A DNA stretch of 64,000 nt from Microbacterium sp. BH-3-3-3 (GCF_007679045.1 NZ_VEFS01000001.1:1413536-1477535); one strand, 5' to 3'. Positions 35,454 through 44,214 are shown, counted from the first letter of the stretch. Notes: generated by a model from the sequence alone, not told the origin. Numbers and translations are program-made.

Positions 35454-35924
35454 TTAGTCGGCGAGGAGGGTTCGGAGTGCTTTGCGGGCGCGATTACCGT
35501 CGAGTCCCATGCACTTGGAGTACCAGTAGTAGGTCTCTTCGATACTCATGGCGTTGATTCCGGCGACGAGCGCCCGGACTCGCTCATGCTTGGCAATGGG
35601 TTGGCTCGCAAGCAGGACGAGCGCCAGACGGACTCCCTCAGCCTCGCCAAGGCGGATGGGTGCTTTGCGCTTAAACGCAAGGACGCTCGGTTGATGCCCG
35701 GCCTTGCGGATCGCAACGAAGAGCGCATCGACCACGCGTCCCGCCTGAACGGGTGTGGCAGTGGTCACCGGCGCGGTGATCGTGCCACCGTTCTCGCCGT
35801 AGGTTTCTTCAAGCGTCACTCCGAAGGTCTCGCCTCGGCCTGGCGTGACAACAAGGCGGAACCCTCGCGCTCCTTCGACTAGCGCGAGGTGGGACGCGGG
35901 GCGGATGCGCTTGACGGCACTCAC
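35454..35924 (-). CDS. Small unrecognised protein of the defence operon
   Basis: I do not recognise this 156-residue protein with certainty. GTG 35924 overlaps the ATPase stop as GTGA, so translation is coupled and the longer frame upstream is spurious. The N-terminal half looks like a beta-rich domain (HLALVEGARGFRLVVTPGRG, then TFGVTLEETYGENGGTITAP); the C-terminal half is helical with a basic AFKRKAPIRLGEAEGVRLAL and a conserved-looking SIEETYYWYSKCMGLDGNRA ending in LRTLLAD. Small proteins of similar size sit between DUF499 and DUF1156 genes in related loci, so it is probably a structural or adaptor subunit of the system. Confidence 0.6.
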   Translation of the reverse strand: MSAVKRIRPASHLALVEGARGFRLVVTPGRGETFGVTLEETYGENGGTITAPVTTATPVQAGRVVDALFVAIRKAGHQPSVLAFKRKAPIRLGEAEGVRLALVLLASQPIAKHERVRALVAGINAMSIEETYYWYSKCMGLDGNRARKALRTLLAD

Positions 35925-38900
35925 TTGGTTACCTCTGCTGTCATCGTGGTGCTCTTCATACCAAGGTTCTTGATGACCGTGTGAATCTGGCCGAACTGGG
36001 CATCCGTAATATCCAGAGCCGGGGTGAAGCGGAAAACGAGGGTTACCTCGCCCGCTACCTTGACCGCACCGGTGATGGCCTTCTTCACAAGGTTGTACGC
36101 AGACTGGAAGTCTTGCCGATCGGCGGTGCCCTGGAACTGGACTCCGCCGTTGACTCCCTTGAACTCGGCGCGGATCGTTGCACGAACGGTGATGTGCTGC
36201 TTTTGCAGCATGCCGAGTGATGCTACGGCGAGGTCGATGTCGCTGGTGCCAGACGCCTCGTCCGCTGTGACCTTCAAGGTCATTGTGCTGACCGTCGGCA
36301 CGGTGAAGTCGGAAATCTGATCCAGCAGGCTCTGCATTGCCGCACCGCCTGGGCCCGACGCGTTGAAGGTCTTCGAGTTCGGGGTGCGGGTTGGCACCTC
36401 GATCTCCTGCGCATCCGCCGCTTCCCGGCTGAGGATGCGCAGGCCATCGAGACCTTTGTCCTTGATCGCGGATGGCGACAATGCCCGGATGCCGGAGGCA
36501 GGCTCTGCGTCGAGAACAACGAACCACTTGTAGTCGCTGGCTTGTACTGCTGTGGCGAGCAGTTCGATGACATCGGTCTTGGTCGGCTCGCCGCCACATT
36601 GGGCTTCGAGGCGGGAGCGAATCTCGGCACCCGTGAGGTCATCGTTGGTGACGACGGCGCGCAAGTCGGTCTGGGTTGGCTTGCGCACGAGCAAGCCTCG
36701 TGACTGGGCTTCGGAAGCGGTCATCACTTCGGCGTCGGGTTTCATCTCCGGGGCGAGCCCAGCCATGGTGCTCGACGTGTATGTCTTTCCCGTGCCGGCG
36801 TCGTAGTAGACCCAGTTCTCGTTCTTCACGCCGTTGACGATCGCTTCGCGGATCAGGTTCGGGTTTCGAACGATCTGGATCGTGTGATCGGTCCAGAAGT
36901 AGTCGGCGATGGAGCGGGTCGTCGCCGAACTCGCGGCGTGCCAGGTCTTCGAGCGGAGGTAGGAGGCTGTGAAGGGACTGCTTCGAATCTTGTCCTCGTC
37001 TTCGAGCAGACTCAACACCGCCGAGGTCGCGTTCTTCGTGTCGCCCTGTGCCTGAGCGGGAAGCTCACGGTGGCGCAGGTACCCCGTGGCTTTGTCGCCG
37101 GAGGGGAAGTAGATGTGCTTGTAGCAACGCGTCACGGCGATGCGAGCGTTGAGGGTGGCCTCCTTGTTGTATACCTCCACCTTCTTGCGCACCTCGTCGC
37201 TGAACTGGGTCAGGCGCGCGGTGTCGCTGGCAAGGTTGTTCGAGGCGATCAGGGCGCGTGCACGGTCTTTCAAGACCTCGACCTGCTCCTCGTCTGGGAC
37301 CGCGAACACCACAGCGTTGCGGTAGGTTCTCGGGCTGCCGACGGAGCCCACTTTGTCAAGCATCTCGACGATCGCTGCGGGCGGCTGTTCTGCGCCCTTC
37401 TGCGTGACGGCCACGACGTTGTAGTCAAGCACGACCACTCTCAGTCCCGCCTCGTCGTGGACCTCGGCAGGGCCGGACGGGAAGTGGACGGCTTTCGCGC
37501 CGCCGTCGTTGGCGAAGGCGTTGCGGATGAGGGTGTCCACCATTGCTGCTACTGCCGTGTTGGCGACGTTGCGCTTCTCGGTCTCGATGATGGCGTTGAC
37601 GTTGGGCTCGATGTTGAAACGCCATCGACCACCGTCGAACGACAGGTGCCAGAAGACTTTCTCGGATTCGGTGAGCGCTTTCTCGAAGATGGCGGTGTCT
37701 TCGCCGGGGCGAAGGGTGCCGACGATCCAGTCGTTGCGTCCAGCTCCTGCTGTCGCGACCATTTCCAGGGAGTGCGTGAACACGGTGCGCGCTACGCGGA
37801 TGGCGTATGCAGGTTTGCCTGGGAAGACATCGGCATCCACCGCCGCTGCGTGCGACTGCTTGCCTGCGAAGTCGCCCTCTGCCACGGACGCGTATTCGGC
37901 CCGTCCGAGTCCATCGGTGAGGTGGTTGAGGACGGGGTCGTTGTCGAAGTCGATGTCACCAACGTTGATGATCGCCGTGTCATCGTTCGTGTCGTAGATG
38001 TGCGCGACGACCTCTGCGAGCAGCTTTAGCGCACCGCGCGCCCGCTGGAACTGGGTGATGTTGCCCAGCCGCTTGTCGAGTACACGGACCAGCTCGGGAT
38101 GGAACGGATAGGTCGTCGTGACGAGTTCGCCGTAGGTCGCGGGGTGTTCCGCGCCGCCCGCCAGCTGCTCAGTTTTGCCCAGAGACTCGTAGAGGCCGCG
38201 GTATGCAGCTCCTGCTGCCTTCGCCGCGCTTTCGTCGACCGACTCGAAGATGCGCTTCTTGAGAATTTCGCCGATCTCGTTGTCGTCTGCCGGACGGATC
38301 ACGGCGGATGGCTGGACGGCGCGAGTGAGCACGTCGCCGGTCTCTTCCGCAGCCTTGACCGAGGCGGCGTTCGCCGTGTCGGCGCGTTGCTTCTCATCGC
38401 CGGTCAGGTCGCTGATCTCTGTTGTTTCGGCACCGAAGGCGTTGGTCGTCGAGGCCAAGGTGATGATGACGGACACTTTGTTGGTCGGGTCGGAGGCGAC
38501 CTCAAACAGATTCCCCAGGAACACCGGGATCGCTCGTGCCATGCGACGCACGTCTTCGCTGCCGGAGGACGACACTGCACGCAGGTACTTGGCGATCTCG
38601 TCCACGATGACGATGGTTGGGTTGCCTCCGAAAGCAGCTTTGATCGTGCCGGTGCCCGGAGCGGTGCGCTGGGCATCGTTCGCGGCCATCGCATCGTACG
38701 CAGCGTCACCGATCTGCGCGGCCATCTCGCCCCACAGTGTGTAGGTGCGGTGCCCTTCCGTCTCGACGCCGGCCGTGGGGTCAAGCGCGTCACCGACGAG
38801 CGCGGCCACCTGAATCGGCCCATCAGGCAAGAGCGCGGGGTCGATGAAGTCCGCGATATTCGTCGGGCGTGCCCCACCGGCGAGGTGGTAGACGGCGGTG

Positions 38901-39199
38901 AGGCCGTGAGTCTTACCGCCACCGAACGAGGTCGTCGGACGGAGAACCCCGTTCTCCCCGGCGACGCCCTTCGCTCCCGTGACGCGACCAAAGGTCTTCG
39001 TGAGGAGAGTTTTCAAACCAGAGGTCGGATAGGTCTGCGCGAAGAACGCTTCCGCGTCGCCGTAGACCGGGTAGTGCTCGGCGTCTCGCACGACCTTGTC
39101 GAGCTGGGCCGCGAAGTGGTTGTCGGCCAGGCCGCCCTGCAACACGTCATCACGCGGCACGCACGCCGTGCGCAGTGGGACCAGGCTCGAGTCACTCAT
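35921..39199 (-). CDS. DUF499-type AAA+ ATPase (Hma-like ATPase component)
   Basis: The 1092-residue protein matches the DUF499/COG1483 class. The N-terminus carries LRTACVPRDDVLQGGLADNHF and the Walker A-like TSFGGGKTH (GGGKTH at 93-98); a Walker B-like NPTIVIVDEIAKYLRA follows near residue 205. A long alpha/beta middle region and a C-terminal part with PTVSTMTLKVTADEASG complete the chain. DUF499 proteins are large ATPases that accompany DUF1156 methylases in anti-phage loci. The start is ATG 39199 behind GGAAAGGAAG. It is the first large gene after the HTH regulator and its stop overlaps the start of the small fourth gene. Confidence 0.83.
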   Translation of the reverse strand: MSDSSLVPLRTACVPRDDVLQGGLADNHFAAQLDKVVRDAEHYPVYGDAEAFFAQTYPTSGLKTLLTKTFGRVTGAKGVAGENGVLRPTTSFGGGKTHGLTAVYHLAGGARPTNIADFIDPALLPDGPIQVAALVGDALDPTAGVETEGHRTYTLWGEMAAQIGDAAYDAMAANDAQRTAPGTGTIKAAFGGNPTIVIVDEIAKYLRAVSSSGSEDVRRMARAIPVFLGNLFEVASDPTNKVSVIITLASTTNAFGAETTEISDLTGDEKQRADTANAASVKAAEETGDVLTRAVQPSAVIRPADDNEIGEILKKRIFESVDESAAKAAGAAYRGLYESLGKTEQLAGGAEHPATYGELVTTTYPFHPELVRVLDKRLGNITQFQRARGALKLLAEVVAHIYDTNDDTAIINVGDIDFDNDPVLNHLTDGLGRAEYASVAEGDFAGKQSHAAAVDADVFPGKPAYAIRVARTVFTHSLEMVATAGAGRNDWIVGTLRPGEDTAIFEKALTESEKVFWHLSFDGGRWRFNIEPNVNAIIETEKRNVANTAVAAMVDTLIRNAFANDGGAKAVHFPSGPAEVHDEAGLRVVVLDYNVVAVTQKGAEQPPAAIVEMLDKVGSVGSPRTYRNAVVFAVPDEEQVEVLKDRARALIASNNLASDTARLTQFSDEVRKKVEVYNKEATLNARIAVTRCYKHIYFPSGDKATGYLRHRELPAQAQGDTKNATSAVLSLLEDEDKIRSSPFTASYLRSKTWHAASSATTRSIADYFWTDHTIQIVRNPNLIREAIVNGVKNENWVYYDAGTGKTYTSSTMAGLAPEMKPDAEVMTASEAQSRGLLVRKPTQTDLRAVVTNDDLTGAEIRSRLEAQCGGEPTKTDVIELLATAVQASDYKWFVVLDAEPASGIRALSPSAIKDKGLDGLRILSREAADAQEIEVPTRTPNSKTFNASGPGGAAMQSLLDQISDFTVPTVSTMTLKVTADEASGTSDIDLAVASLGMLQKQHITVRATIRAEFKGVNGGVQFQGTADRQDFQSAYNLVKKAITGAVKVAGEVTLVFRFTPALDITDAQFGQIHTVIKNLGMKSTTMTAEVTK

Positions 39200-39247
39200 T
39201 CGTCTTCCTTTCCAGACCAGCAGCGTCGCGGTCAGAGGTTTGATTTG

Positions 39248-39436
39248 TCACGCGTCATTACCCGATGCGGCATCCCCTCGCCGCACCCAGCCGTCAACCT
39301 CGCTCGCCTGGAACTTCCAAAGGCGGCCCACCTTGTGCGCGGGCATGCCCTTATCGGTGATCCACGCGTAGATCGTGTCCTTCGTCACACCCAAGTGCGC
39401 AGCGATGTCGTCGGCAGAGAGCCAGGGGTCGGACAT
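39248..39436 (-). CDS. Excisionase/MerR-type helix-turn-helix DNA-binding protein
   Basis: The 62-residue protein is a single winged helix-turn-helix of the excisionase family: SDPWLSADDIAAHLGVTKDT, IYAWITDKGMPAHKVGRLWK and FQASEVDGWVRRGDAAS. Such small proteins bind a promoter or attachment site. It is the first gene of the defence operon, 48 bases upstream of the ATPase, and most plausibly regulates the operon. An alternative is a remnant of a mobile-element excisionase, though no integrase gene is visible in the window. Confidence 0.82.
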   Translation of the reverse strand: MSDPWLSADDIAAHLGVTKDTIYAWITDKGMPAHKVGRLWKFQASEVDGWVRRGDAASGNDA

Positions 39437-39508
39437 TCGCGCTCCTGTGTGAATTGAGCGGGATCTTCCCGGATATGACCGAGCTTAGTTGGGGGAGGTG
39501 CTGCGGGC

Positions 39509-39904
39509 CTACAGCGTGTCAAGGTCGATCCCGAGCCGCTCCGCCACCTCGGACAGCGGCGTGCTTGGTCCTGCTGCGGAGCGTTCGCGAACGATGGCTG
39601 CTATCTCCTCTTCCTCACGTCGGAGGTCCTCGAGCCAGGCATCGATCAGCGTGATCGGGATCGGGGCGAGACCGAACGCGTCGACGCCGACGTGGAACTG
39701 GTGCCCGTCTGGTACGGCGGTGCGGTCATGCGTGTGACCATGGAGGAGGGGAAACCCGCGATCCACCGGGCGGTGCGTCGAGTGCCGATCTACATCCTGA
39801 GTGTCGCCGGAGTACGGGTAGTGCGACGCGAGGATGTGCTGACCCGCGCGGGCGCCGGCGATGACTTCGGGCAGGATCTCCCACCCTGTGAGCGGCGACC
39901 ATCC
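39509..39904 (-). pseudogene. 5'-truncated metallophosphoesterase
   Basis: The frame reads PLTGWEILPEVIAGARAG, then ILASHYPYSGDTQDVDRHST, and FPLLHGHTHDRTAVPDGHQF before a C-terminal helical tail ending in LGIDLDTL. The GHTH box and the preceding SHYPYSGD are the C-terminal metal-binding motifs of calcineurin-like phosphoesterases. The N-terminal motifs (DxH, GD, GNH) are absent: a TGA near 39905 closes the frame, and no upstream part is found. ATG 39766 could yield an 85-residue fragment, but without the catalytic half. The gene was probably broken when the neighbouring accessory DNA was acquired. Confidence 0.75.
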
Positions 39905-40032
39905 TCAGATGCGTTCGACATTTTGAAAGGACTCGGTCGGCTGACTGGTTCGTACCGGTCGCTGCGACTCGCGGACTACTGAGCGGAGCCCGTCGGCAGA
40001 CGCGCTCGAGGGCATTACCTTGGGCGTGGGTC

Positions 40033-40434
40033 CTACTCATTTGGTCTCGGCGGCGCGGGATAGTCGGAGATCGAAAGTAGGAAAGCCCCCGAGACGAAAC
40101 GCGGGTTGTCTAGGTTGCCGATGATCTCGATGAGCACCGCGTCGTCGTCGCATTCGAGTACGGAGAAGGTGTCACCCACCCGGAACTCGAGGCCCTGCTC
40201 GTCGGTGCCAGCGGTGTGAACTGTGAAGTTCTGGCCGAAATTCGGGTAGGGATCATGGCGGGCGTGACGATTCTTGACTGCCTTCGCAATGGCCTTCGTG
40301 CTCTGCTGACAGCCCACTGTAAGCAGGGACCCGACCGCAAGCGTGCCGCCGATGATGAGAGTCAGAGCCGGCTTAGGTCCACCGAGGGTTTTAATCATTT
40401 TCGTGATGTCCTGGTACATGCCGAGATTCCCCAT
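40033..40434 (-). CDS. Small membrane-anchored protein of unknown function
   Basis: From ATG 40434 the product has 133 residues. A short amphipathic N-terminus (MGNLGMYQDITKMIKTLG) precedes one membrane span (ALTLIIGGTLAVGSLLTVGC), then a basic linker and a soluble domain containing GLEFRVGDTFSVLECDDDAV and LIEIIGNLDNPRFVSGAFLL. I do not recognise the family. Longer in-frame starts reach 40518 but would overlap the divergent nuclease gene. It is divergent from that gene across 66 bases, so the two probably share a control region. Confidence 0.55.
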   Translation of the reverse strand: MGNLGMYQDITKMIKTLGGPKPALTLIIGGTLAVGSLLTVGCQQSTKAIAKAVKNRHARHDPYPNFGQNFTVHTAGTDEQGLEFRVGDTFSVLECDDDAVLIEIIGNLDNPRFVSGAFLLSISDYPAPPRPNE

Positions 40435-40500
40435 GACAGCGACTCTAGTGTCGCCTGCCCAAGGGTCTCGTGTAACGATGACTGCCGCTACGGTCGAGGC

Positions 40501-41511
40501 ATGTCGCTGACTAGCCACCTCAAGGACACTGACTCTTCTGTGCGAGAGTTCGTCTATTCCAGTGCTCCCACGCTGGCAACGGCGGGTACGCGCGGCGATA
40601 TCGGAAAAGTGAACGCGACGCGCTTCGATTTCGACACGCTGACCGCACTAGCGACGTTGATCCCGATCCCGGCGGAGGTGAAGCCGCCCCAGCGCAAAGG
40701 CCATGCGATCGTGGCGGGCATGGCGCTCGACTACCGGCTTCGTATGAATCTGCCGGGCTTCGACGTCGCTGCGACTACGGCCTGGAGAGGGCTGAAACGC
40801 CTGCAAGCGAACCCCGACGTTATCCACCGCGGCAAGCACATCGCTGGGCTCCTCCAGGACGCGCTCGACTTTGCATATCTCACCCTCAAAGAGAAGGACC
40901 CGCATCCGCTAAGTCTGGCTCGGCTCTCCATTCCGCTCGCCTGGTGCGAGGCCATTTACCGCGCCGGTCCGGTGACCGCGTTGGCGAACAACCTGGGCCG
41001 TCGGATCAAACGAGCCAAAGACGGCGTCGAGCTAATCATGGGAATCGACGAAAACCTTCTCTTTGACGTGGCCAGAATGCACAAGCCGCTTGTGCCCCTT
41101 CTGGACGAATGGAAGGGTTCAGCTATCCCAGTCGTGTCCAACCCCACGTTTATGGGCAGTCTTGCTGTGGGCGGAGCTGATGCTGATTTTATCGTCGGAG
41201 ATCTACTAGTCGAAATTAAGACGCGCGAGCAGATTACGAGCCCTTGGATCAGAGACACGCTGTTCCAGCTTCTCGGTTACACGCTGCTCGACGTCGATGA
41301 CGCTCACGGCATCCGCCGCGTGGGGCTCTTGCTTCCTCGCCAGCTCCACCTTCAGATTTGGAGCCTCGACGAGTTGCTCGGTAGCGATGCCGAAGAGGCG
41401 CTTCCTGAGATACGGAACAAATTCGCCGGCCTCCTCACACAGATACTGGCCGGACGGCTCGGCGTTGATCTTGACGATATCGATGATGACCGGGACCCCG
41501 AGCGGGAGTAG
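40501..41511 (+). CDS. Putative PD-(D/E)XK nuclease-fold protein
   Basis: The 336-residue protein is mostly helical in its first 200 residues and then shows a restriction-endonuclease-like core: GGADADFIVGDLLVEIKTRE, with D227/D229, E238 and K240 in the order D-x(n)-E-x-K, followed by DTLFQLLGYTLLD, the helix typical of this fold. I therefore predict a metal-dependent nuclease; whether it acts on phage DNA or in another process is unknown. The start ATG 40501 is divergent from the small membrane-protein gene. Its last 118 bases lie inside a 194-base tandem duplication whose second copy follows downstream as a non-coding remnant. Confidence 0.6.
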   Translation: MSLTSHLKDTDSSVREFVYSSAPTLATAGTRGDIGKVNATRFDFDTLTALATLIPIPAEVKPPQRKGHAIVAGMALDYRLRMNLPGFDVAATTAWRGLKRLQANPDVIHRGKHIAGLLQDALDFAYLTLKEKDPHPLSLARLSIPLAWCEAIYRAGPVTALANNLGRRIKRAKDGVELIMGIDENLLFDVARMHKPLVPLLDEWKGSAIPVVSNPTFMGSLAVGGADADFIVGDLLVEIKTREQITSPWIRDTLFQLLGYTLLDVDDAHGIRRVGLLLPRQLHLQIWSLDELLGSDAEEALPEIRNKFAGLLTQILAGRLGVDLDDIDDDRDPERE

Positions 41512-41781
41512 CACCTGAGAGAACTCGGAATAGGAAGGTCCCTCCCTACCGCGTGAAGTAGATGACGGGTGTCGACCAGGAAGCAATAGAGGCGCTTCCT
41601 GAGATACGGAACAAATTCGCCGGCCTCCTCACACAGATACTGGCCGGACGGCCCGGCGTTGATCTTGACGATATCGATGATGACCGGGACCCCGAGCGGG
41701 AGTAGCACCTGAGAGAACTCGGAATAGGAAGGTCCCTCCCTACCGCGTGAAGTAGATGACGGGTGTCGACCAGGAAGCAAT
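41394..41781. repeat. 194-bp tandem duplication of the nuclease-gene 3' end
   Basis: Bases 41394-41587 are repeated immediately as 41588-41781 with a single difference visible (CTCGG in copy 1, CCCGG in copy 2). Copy 1 includes the last 39 codons and stop of the nuclease-like gene plus 76 bases of downstream sequence. Copy 2 has no start codon of its own. Such near-identity implies a recent event. The rest of this gap, 41782-42033, holds no gene that I can support. Confidence 0.92.
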
Positions 41782-42033
41782 TCTGCGGAGGCCGGGTTTC
41801 GGGCGGGGAGGGCGTCGTGGGGCACGGGTGACCACTCGTCCGTAGCGAGCGACTGACTCCTGGCGACCGTGCTGACGAGTGCCTTGGGAGGATGCCCTGC
41901 GCGAGCAGGCGTGGGTCGTCTTGTGGCCTCTTCCGAAGGTCAAGCTGGCTTACGCACTCGTGGACCGGCGGCGCGATCTGCCAAGTCAAATGGAGCTCTT
42001 TCGCAGGCGGGAGCCGGCGAGGAAGCTAGGTCC

Positions 42034-42587
42034 ATGCCACAGCCCCTCCGTTACGCAATCAACACCACCCTCGACGGCTGCTGCCACGACGAGGCCGGCC
42101 TGCCGCCTGACGCGGAGTCCATGGCGTTCTGGACCGACGAACTCCGCCGCCCCGCGGCCGCGTGACCTACGAGCTGATGAAGGGCGCGCGGCGCCGGCCC
42201 GAGTCGCGGGTGTGGCCCGACTGGATGGACGACGGCGAGGTCGCGTTCTCGGAGGTGATGGATCCAATGCGGAAGGTCGTGGCGTCTGGAACCCTGGACG
42301 CAGTCGACTGGAACGCCGAATTCGTCCGGGGCGACGTCGTCGACGCCGTCCGACGGCTGAAAGAGCAGCCGGGCCGAGGCATCGCGCTGGGCGGGGTCAA
42401 GCTCCCAGCAACGCTCGCGGCGCATGGGCTCATCGATGAGTACACGTTTGTCGTGCATCCGGTCGTCGCAGGGCGCGGACCACGGCTGCTCGATGGCATC
42501 CGGGATCAGATTCCCCTCGAGTTGATCGAGCGGCGCGCGTTCGACTCGGGCGCGATCGCGCAGCGCTACCGGCCCGTCGCTTGCTAA
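42034..42587 (+). pseudogene. Frameshifted DHFR-like (RibD C-terminal domain) reductase, copy A
   Basis: This is a broken paralogue of the intact gene at 47718-48281. It begins normally (MPQPLRYAINTTLDGC) at ATG 42034 behind GAGGAAG, but about 13 bases corresponding to SDTLLYGRTT of the intact copy are missing or replaced, giving a stop at 42165. The rest is in another frame from about 42162 and remains highly similar (YELMKGARRRPES, then DAVRRLKEQPGRGIALGGVK and LPATLAAHGLIDEYTFVVHP). A short product from the downstream ATG-like codons is possible but would lack the NADPH-binding N-terminus. Confidence 0.85.
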
Positions 42588-42681
42588 GGGCCCCGCACGT
42601 GTCACGACTGTCGAGGCAGCGGTGACACCTACCGATAGCGTATTCATAGAATCCGTCAATTCGGAGCCCGGGGGGCCAGTC

Positions 42682-44214
42682 GTGAATAGTGACCTGTTTT
42701 GGATGATCGGTGTGGCTCTGGCCGTAGGGGCGGTGCTGCTGATCCTGCTGATCGGATTCTTCATCTTCCGTGCTTGGTATCAGGTGCCGCAGGCGGACGA
42801 GGCGATCGTCATCGTCGGCAAGAAGCAGCGCGGTGAAGACGGCCTGACGTCGAATATGACGGTCATCACCGGCGGCGGCGCATTCGTGAACAAGCTGACT
42901 CAGCGCTCGGATCGCATTTCGTTGCGTTCTCGGCAGATCAAGATGGAGCCCGTCGCACAGACCAAGAACGGCGTGACCATTCACCTGGCCGGCGTCGCGC
43001 TCGTGAAGATCGGATCGCTGCCCGACCAGGTCCGCGCTGCCGCCGAGCGCTTCGCCTCGCAGGACCAGGCGATCGACGTCTTCACCACCGAGCAGCTCGA
43101 GGGTGCCCTGCGCGGTGTCGTCGCGAAGCTGAACGTCGAAGAGGTCATGCAAGATCGTCAGAAGCTCGGTGACGAGATCGCGGAGGGAATCAAGGGCGAT
43201 CTGCTCGCCCAGGGTCTCGTTCTCGACTCCTTCGCTATCCAGGGCGTGACCGACCGCAACGGCTACATCGAGGCCCTCGGCGCGCAGGAAGTCGAGCGCG
43301 TGAAGCGCGAGGCCGAGGTTGCGCGGATCGAGGCGGCCCGCGAGGTCAAGGCACGTCAGCTCGCAACCGAAGAAGCGAACCTCATCGAGCAGACCGCGTT
43401 CGACAAGAACACAGCGGCGTCGAAGTCCGAGGTCGGTCGCGCGAACGCCGAGGCGGAGCAGGCCGAGAACCTCGCCCGCGCGGAGCGTGAACAGGCCGTG
43501 CTCGTGCAGCGTGCCGAAAACCGTCAGGCCGAGCTCGACGCCGACGTCAAGCGCGTCGCGGATGCCGAGAAGTACCGCAAGCAGACCGAAGCCGACGCCG
43601 AGTCGTACGCGCGCCAGAAGAAGGCCGAGACCGATCGCCAGGTGGCGCAGCAGGAATCGGACGCCGAGGCCTACGCGGTGCAGCGACAGGCAGAGGCCCG
43701 TCAGGCGTCGGCCGCCGCCGAAGCGGCTGCCGTGCGCGCGCGTGCCGAGGCGGAGGCCGAGGCGCTGCGTGCCAAGTCCAGCGCCGAGGCCGAGGCTCTA
43801 CGGGCTCAGGCCAACGCCGAGGCGGAGGCCATCCGGGCGAAGGGTGAGGCGAGCGCCGCGGCGATTCAGGCCGAGGCGGAGGCGCTACGTGAGAACCAGG
43901 AGGCCATCCTGGGGCGCGAGCTCATCGGGCAGCTTCCCGCGCTCATGGCGGAGTTCGCGAAAGGGTATCAGAACGTCGGCAACGTCACCCTCGTCGGCGG
44001 AGACACTGCGGGAACGCACATCGCCCGCGAGCAGGCTGCGGGTCTGGCTGCGACGTTCGACAGCGTGAAGTCGGCGACGGGTGTCGACCTAGGAGCGATT
44101 CTGCAGGGGCAGGCATTCGGGCGTGGCGTGGCGTCGTCGCGGTCGTTCATTGACGCTGAGCCCGTGGCCGCCGAGGGCAGTGACATCCAGGGCACAGCGC
44201 GAAAGCGCGCGTAG
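42682..44214 (+). CDS. Flotillin-like SPFH-domain protein
   Basis: The product (510 residues from GTG 42682, with GGGGGG upstream; GTG 42622 is an alternative giving 530) starts with one membrane segment (FWMIGVALAVGAVLLILLIG), followed by the SPFH domain (RAWYQVPQADEAIVIVGKKQ, IHLAGVALVKIGSLPDQVRA, EQLEGALRGVVAKLNVEEVM). From about residue 210 to 430 it is a long Ala/Glu/Arg coiled coil with repeated AEAEALRAK-type heptads. A C-terminal GRELIGQLPALMAEFAKGYQ and a disordered tail end the chain. Flotillins scaffold membrane microdomains. In this locus the gene sits in accessory DNA between remnants of a duplicated reductase pair. Confidence 0.88.
   Translation: MNSDLFWMIGVALAVGAVLLILLIGFFIFRAWYQVPQADEAIVIVGKKQRGEDGLTSNMTVITGGGAFVNKLTQRSDRISLRSRQIKMEPVAQTKNGVTIHLAGVALVKIGSLPDQVRAAAERFASQDQAIDVFTTEQLEGALRGVVAKLNVEEVMQDRQKLGDEIAEGIKGDLLAQGLVLDSFAIQGVTDRNGYIEALGAQEVERVKREAEVARIEAAREVKARQLATEEANLIEQTAFDKNTAASKSEVGRANAEAEQAENLARAEREQAVLVQRAENRQAELDADVKRVADAEKYRKQTEADAESYARQKKAETDRQVAQQESDAEAYAVQRQAEARQASAAAEAAAVRARAEAEAEALRAKSSAEAEALRAQANAEAEAIRAKGEASAAAIQAEAEALRENQEAILGRELIGQLPALMAEFAKGYQNVGNVTLVGGDTAGTHIAREQAAGLAATFDSVKSATGVDLGAILQGQAFGRGVASSRSFIDAEPVAAEGSDIQGTARKRA

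Noticed and set aside
29240..39436. Calling the operon a DISARM or BREX system
   Set aside because: There is no DUF1998 (DrmB), DrmA-type helicase, PglZ or BrxL-like gene; the DUF499-DUF1156-helicase set fits the Hma-like type better.
39248..39436. HTH protein as evidence of a prophage or integrative element
   Set aside because: No integrase, portal, capsid or relaxase gene is present, and the gene is positioned as the operon's first gene.
41588..41781. Second copy of the nuclease-gene end as a separate gene
   Set aside because: It has no start codon or ribosome-binding site and ends at the duplicated stop.
41879..42439. 186-codon frame across the DHFR-like pseudogene
   Set aside because: Its downstream part is out of frame with the recognisable DHFR-like sequence and becomes Arg/Pro-rich; the upstream part has no recognised domain.
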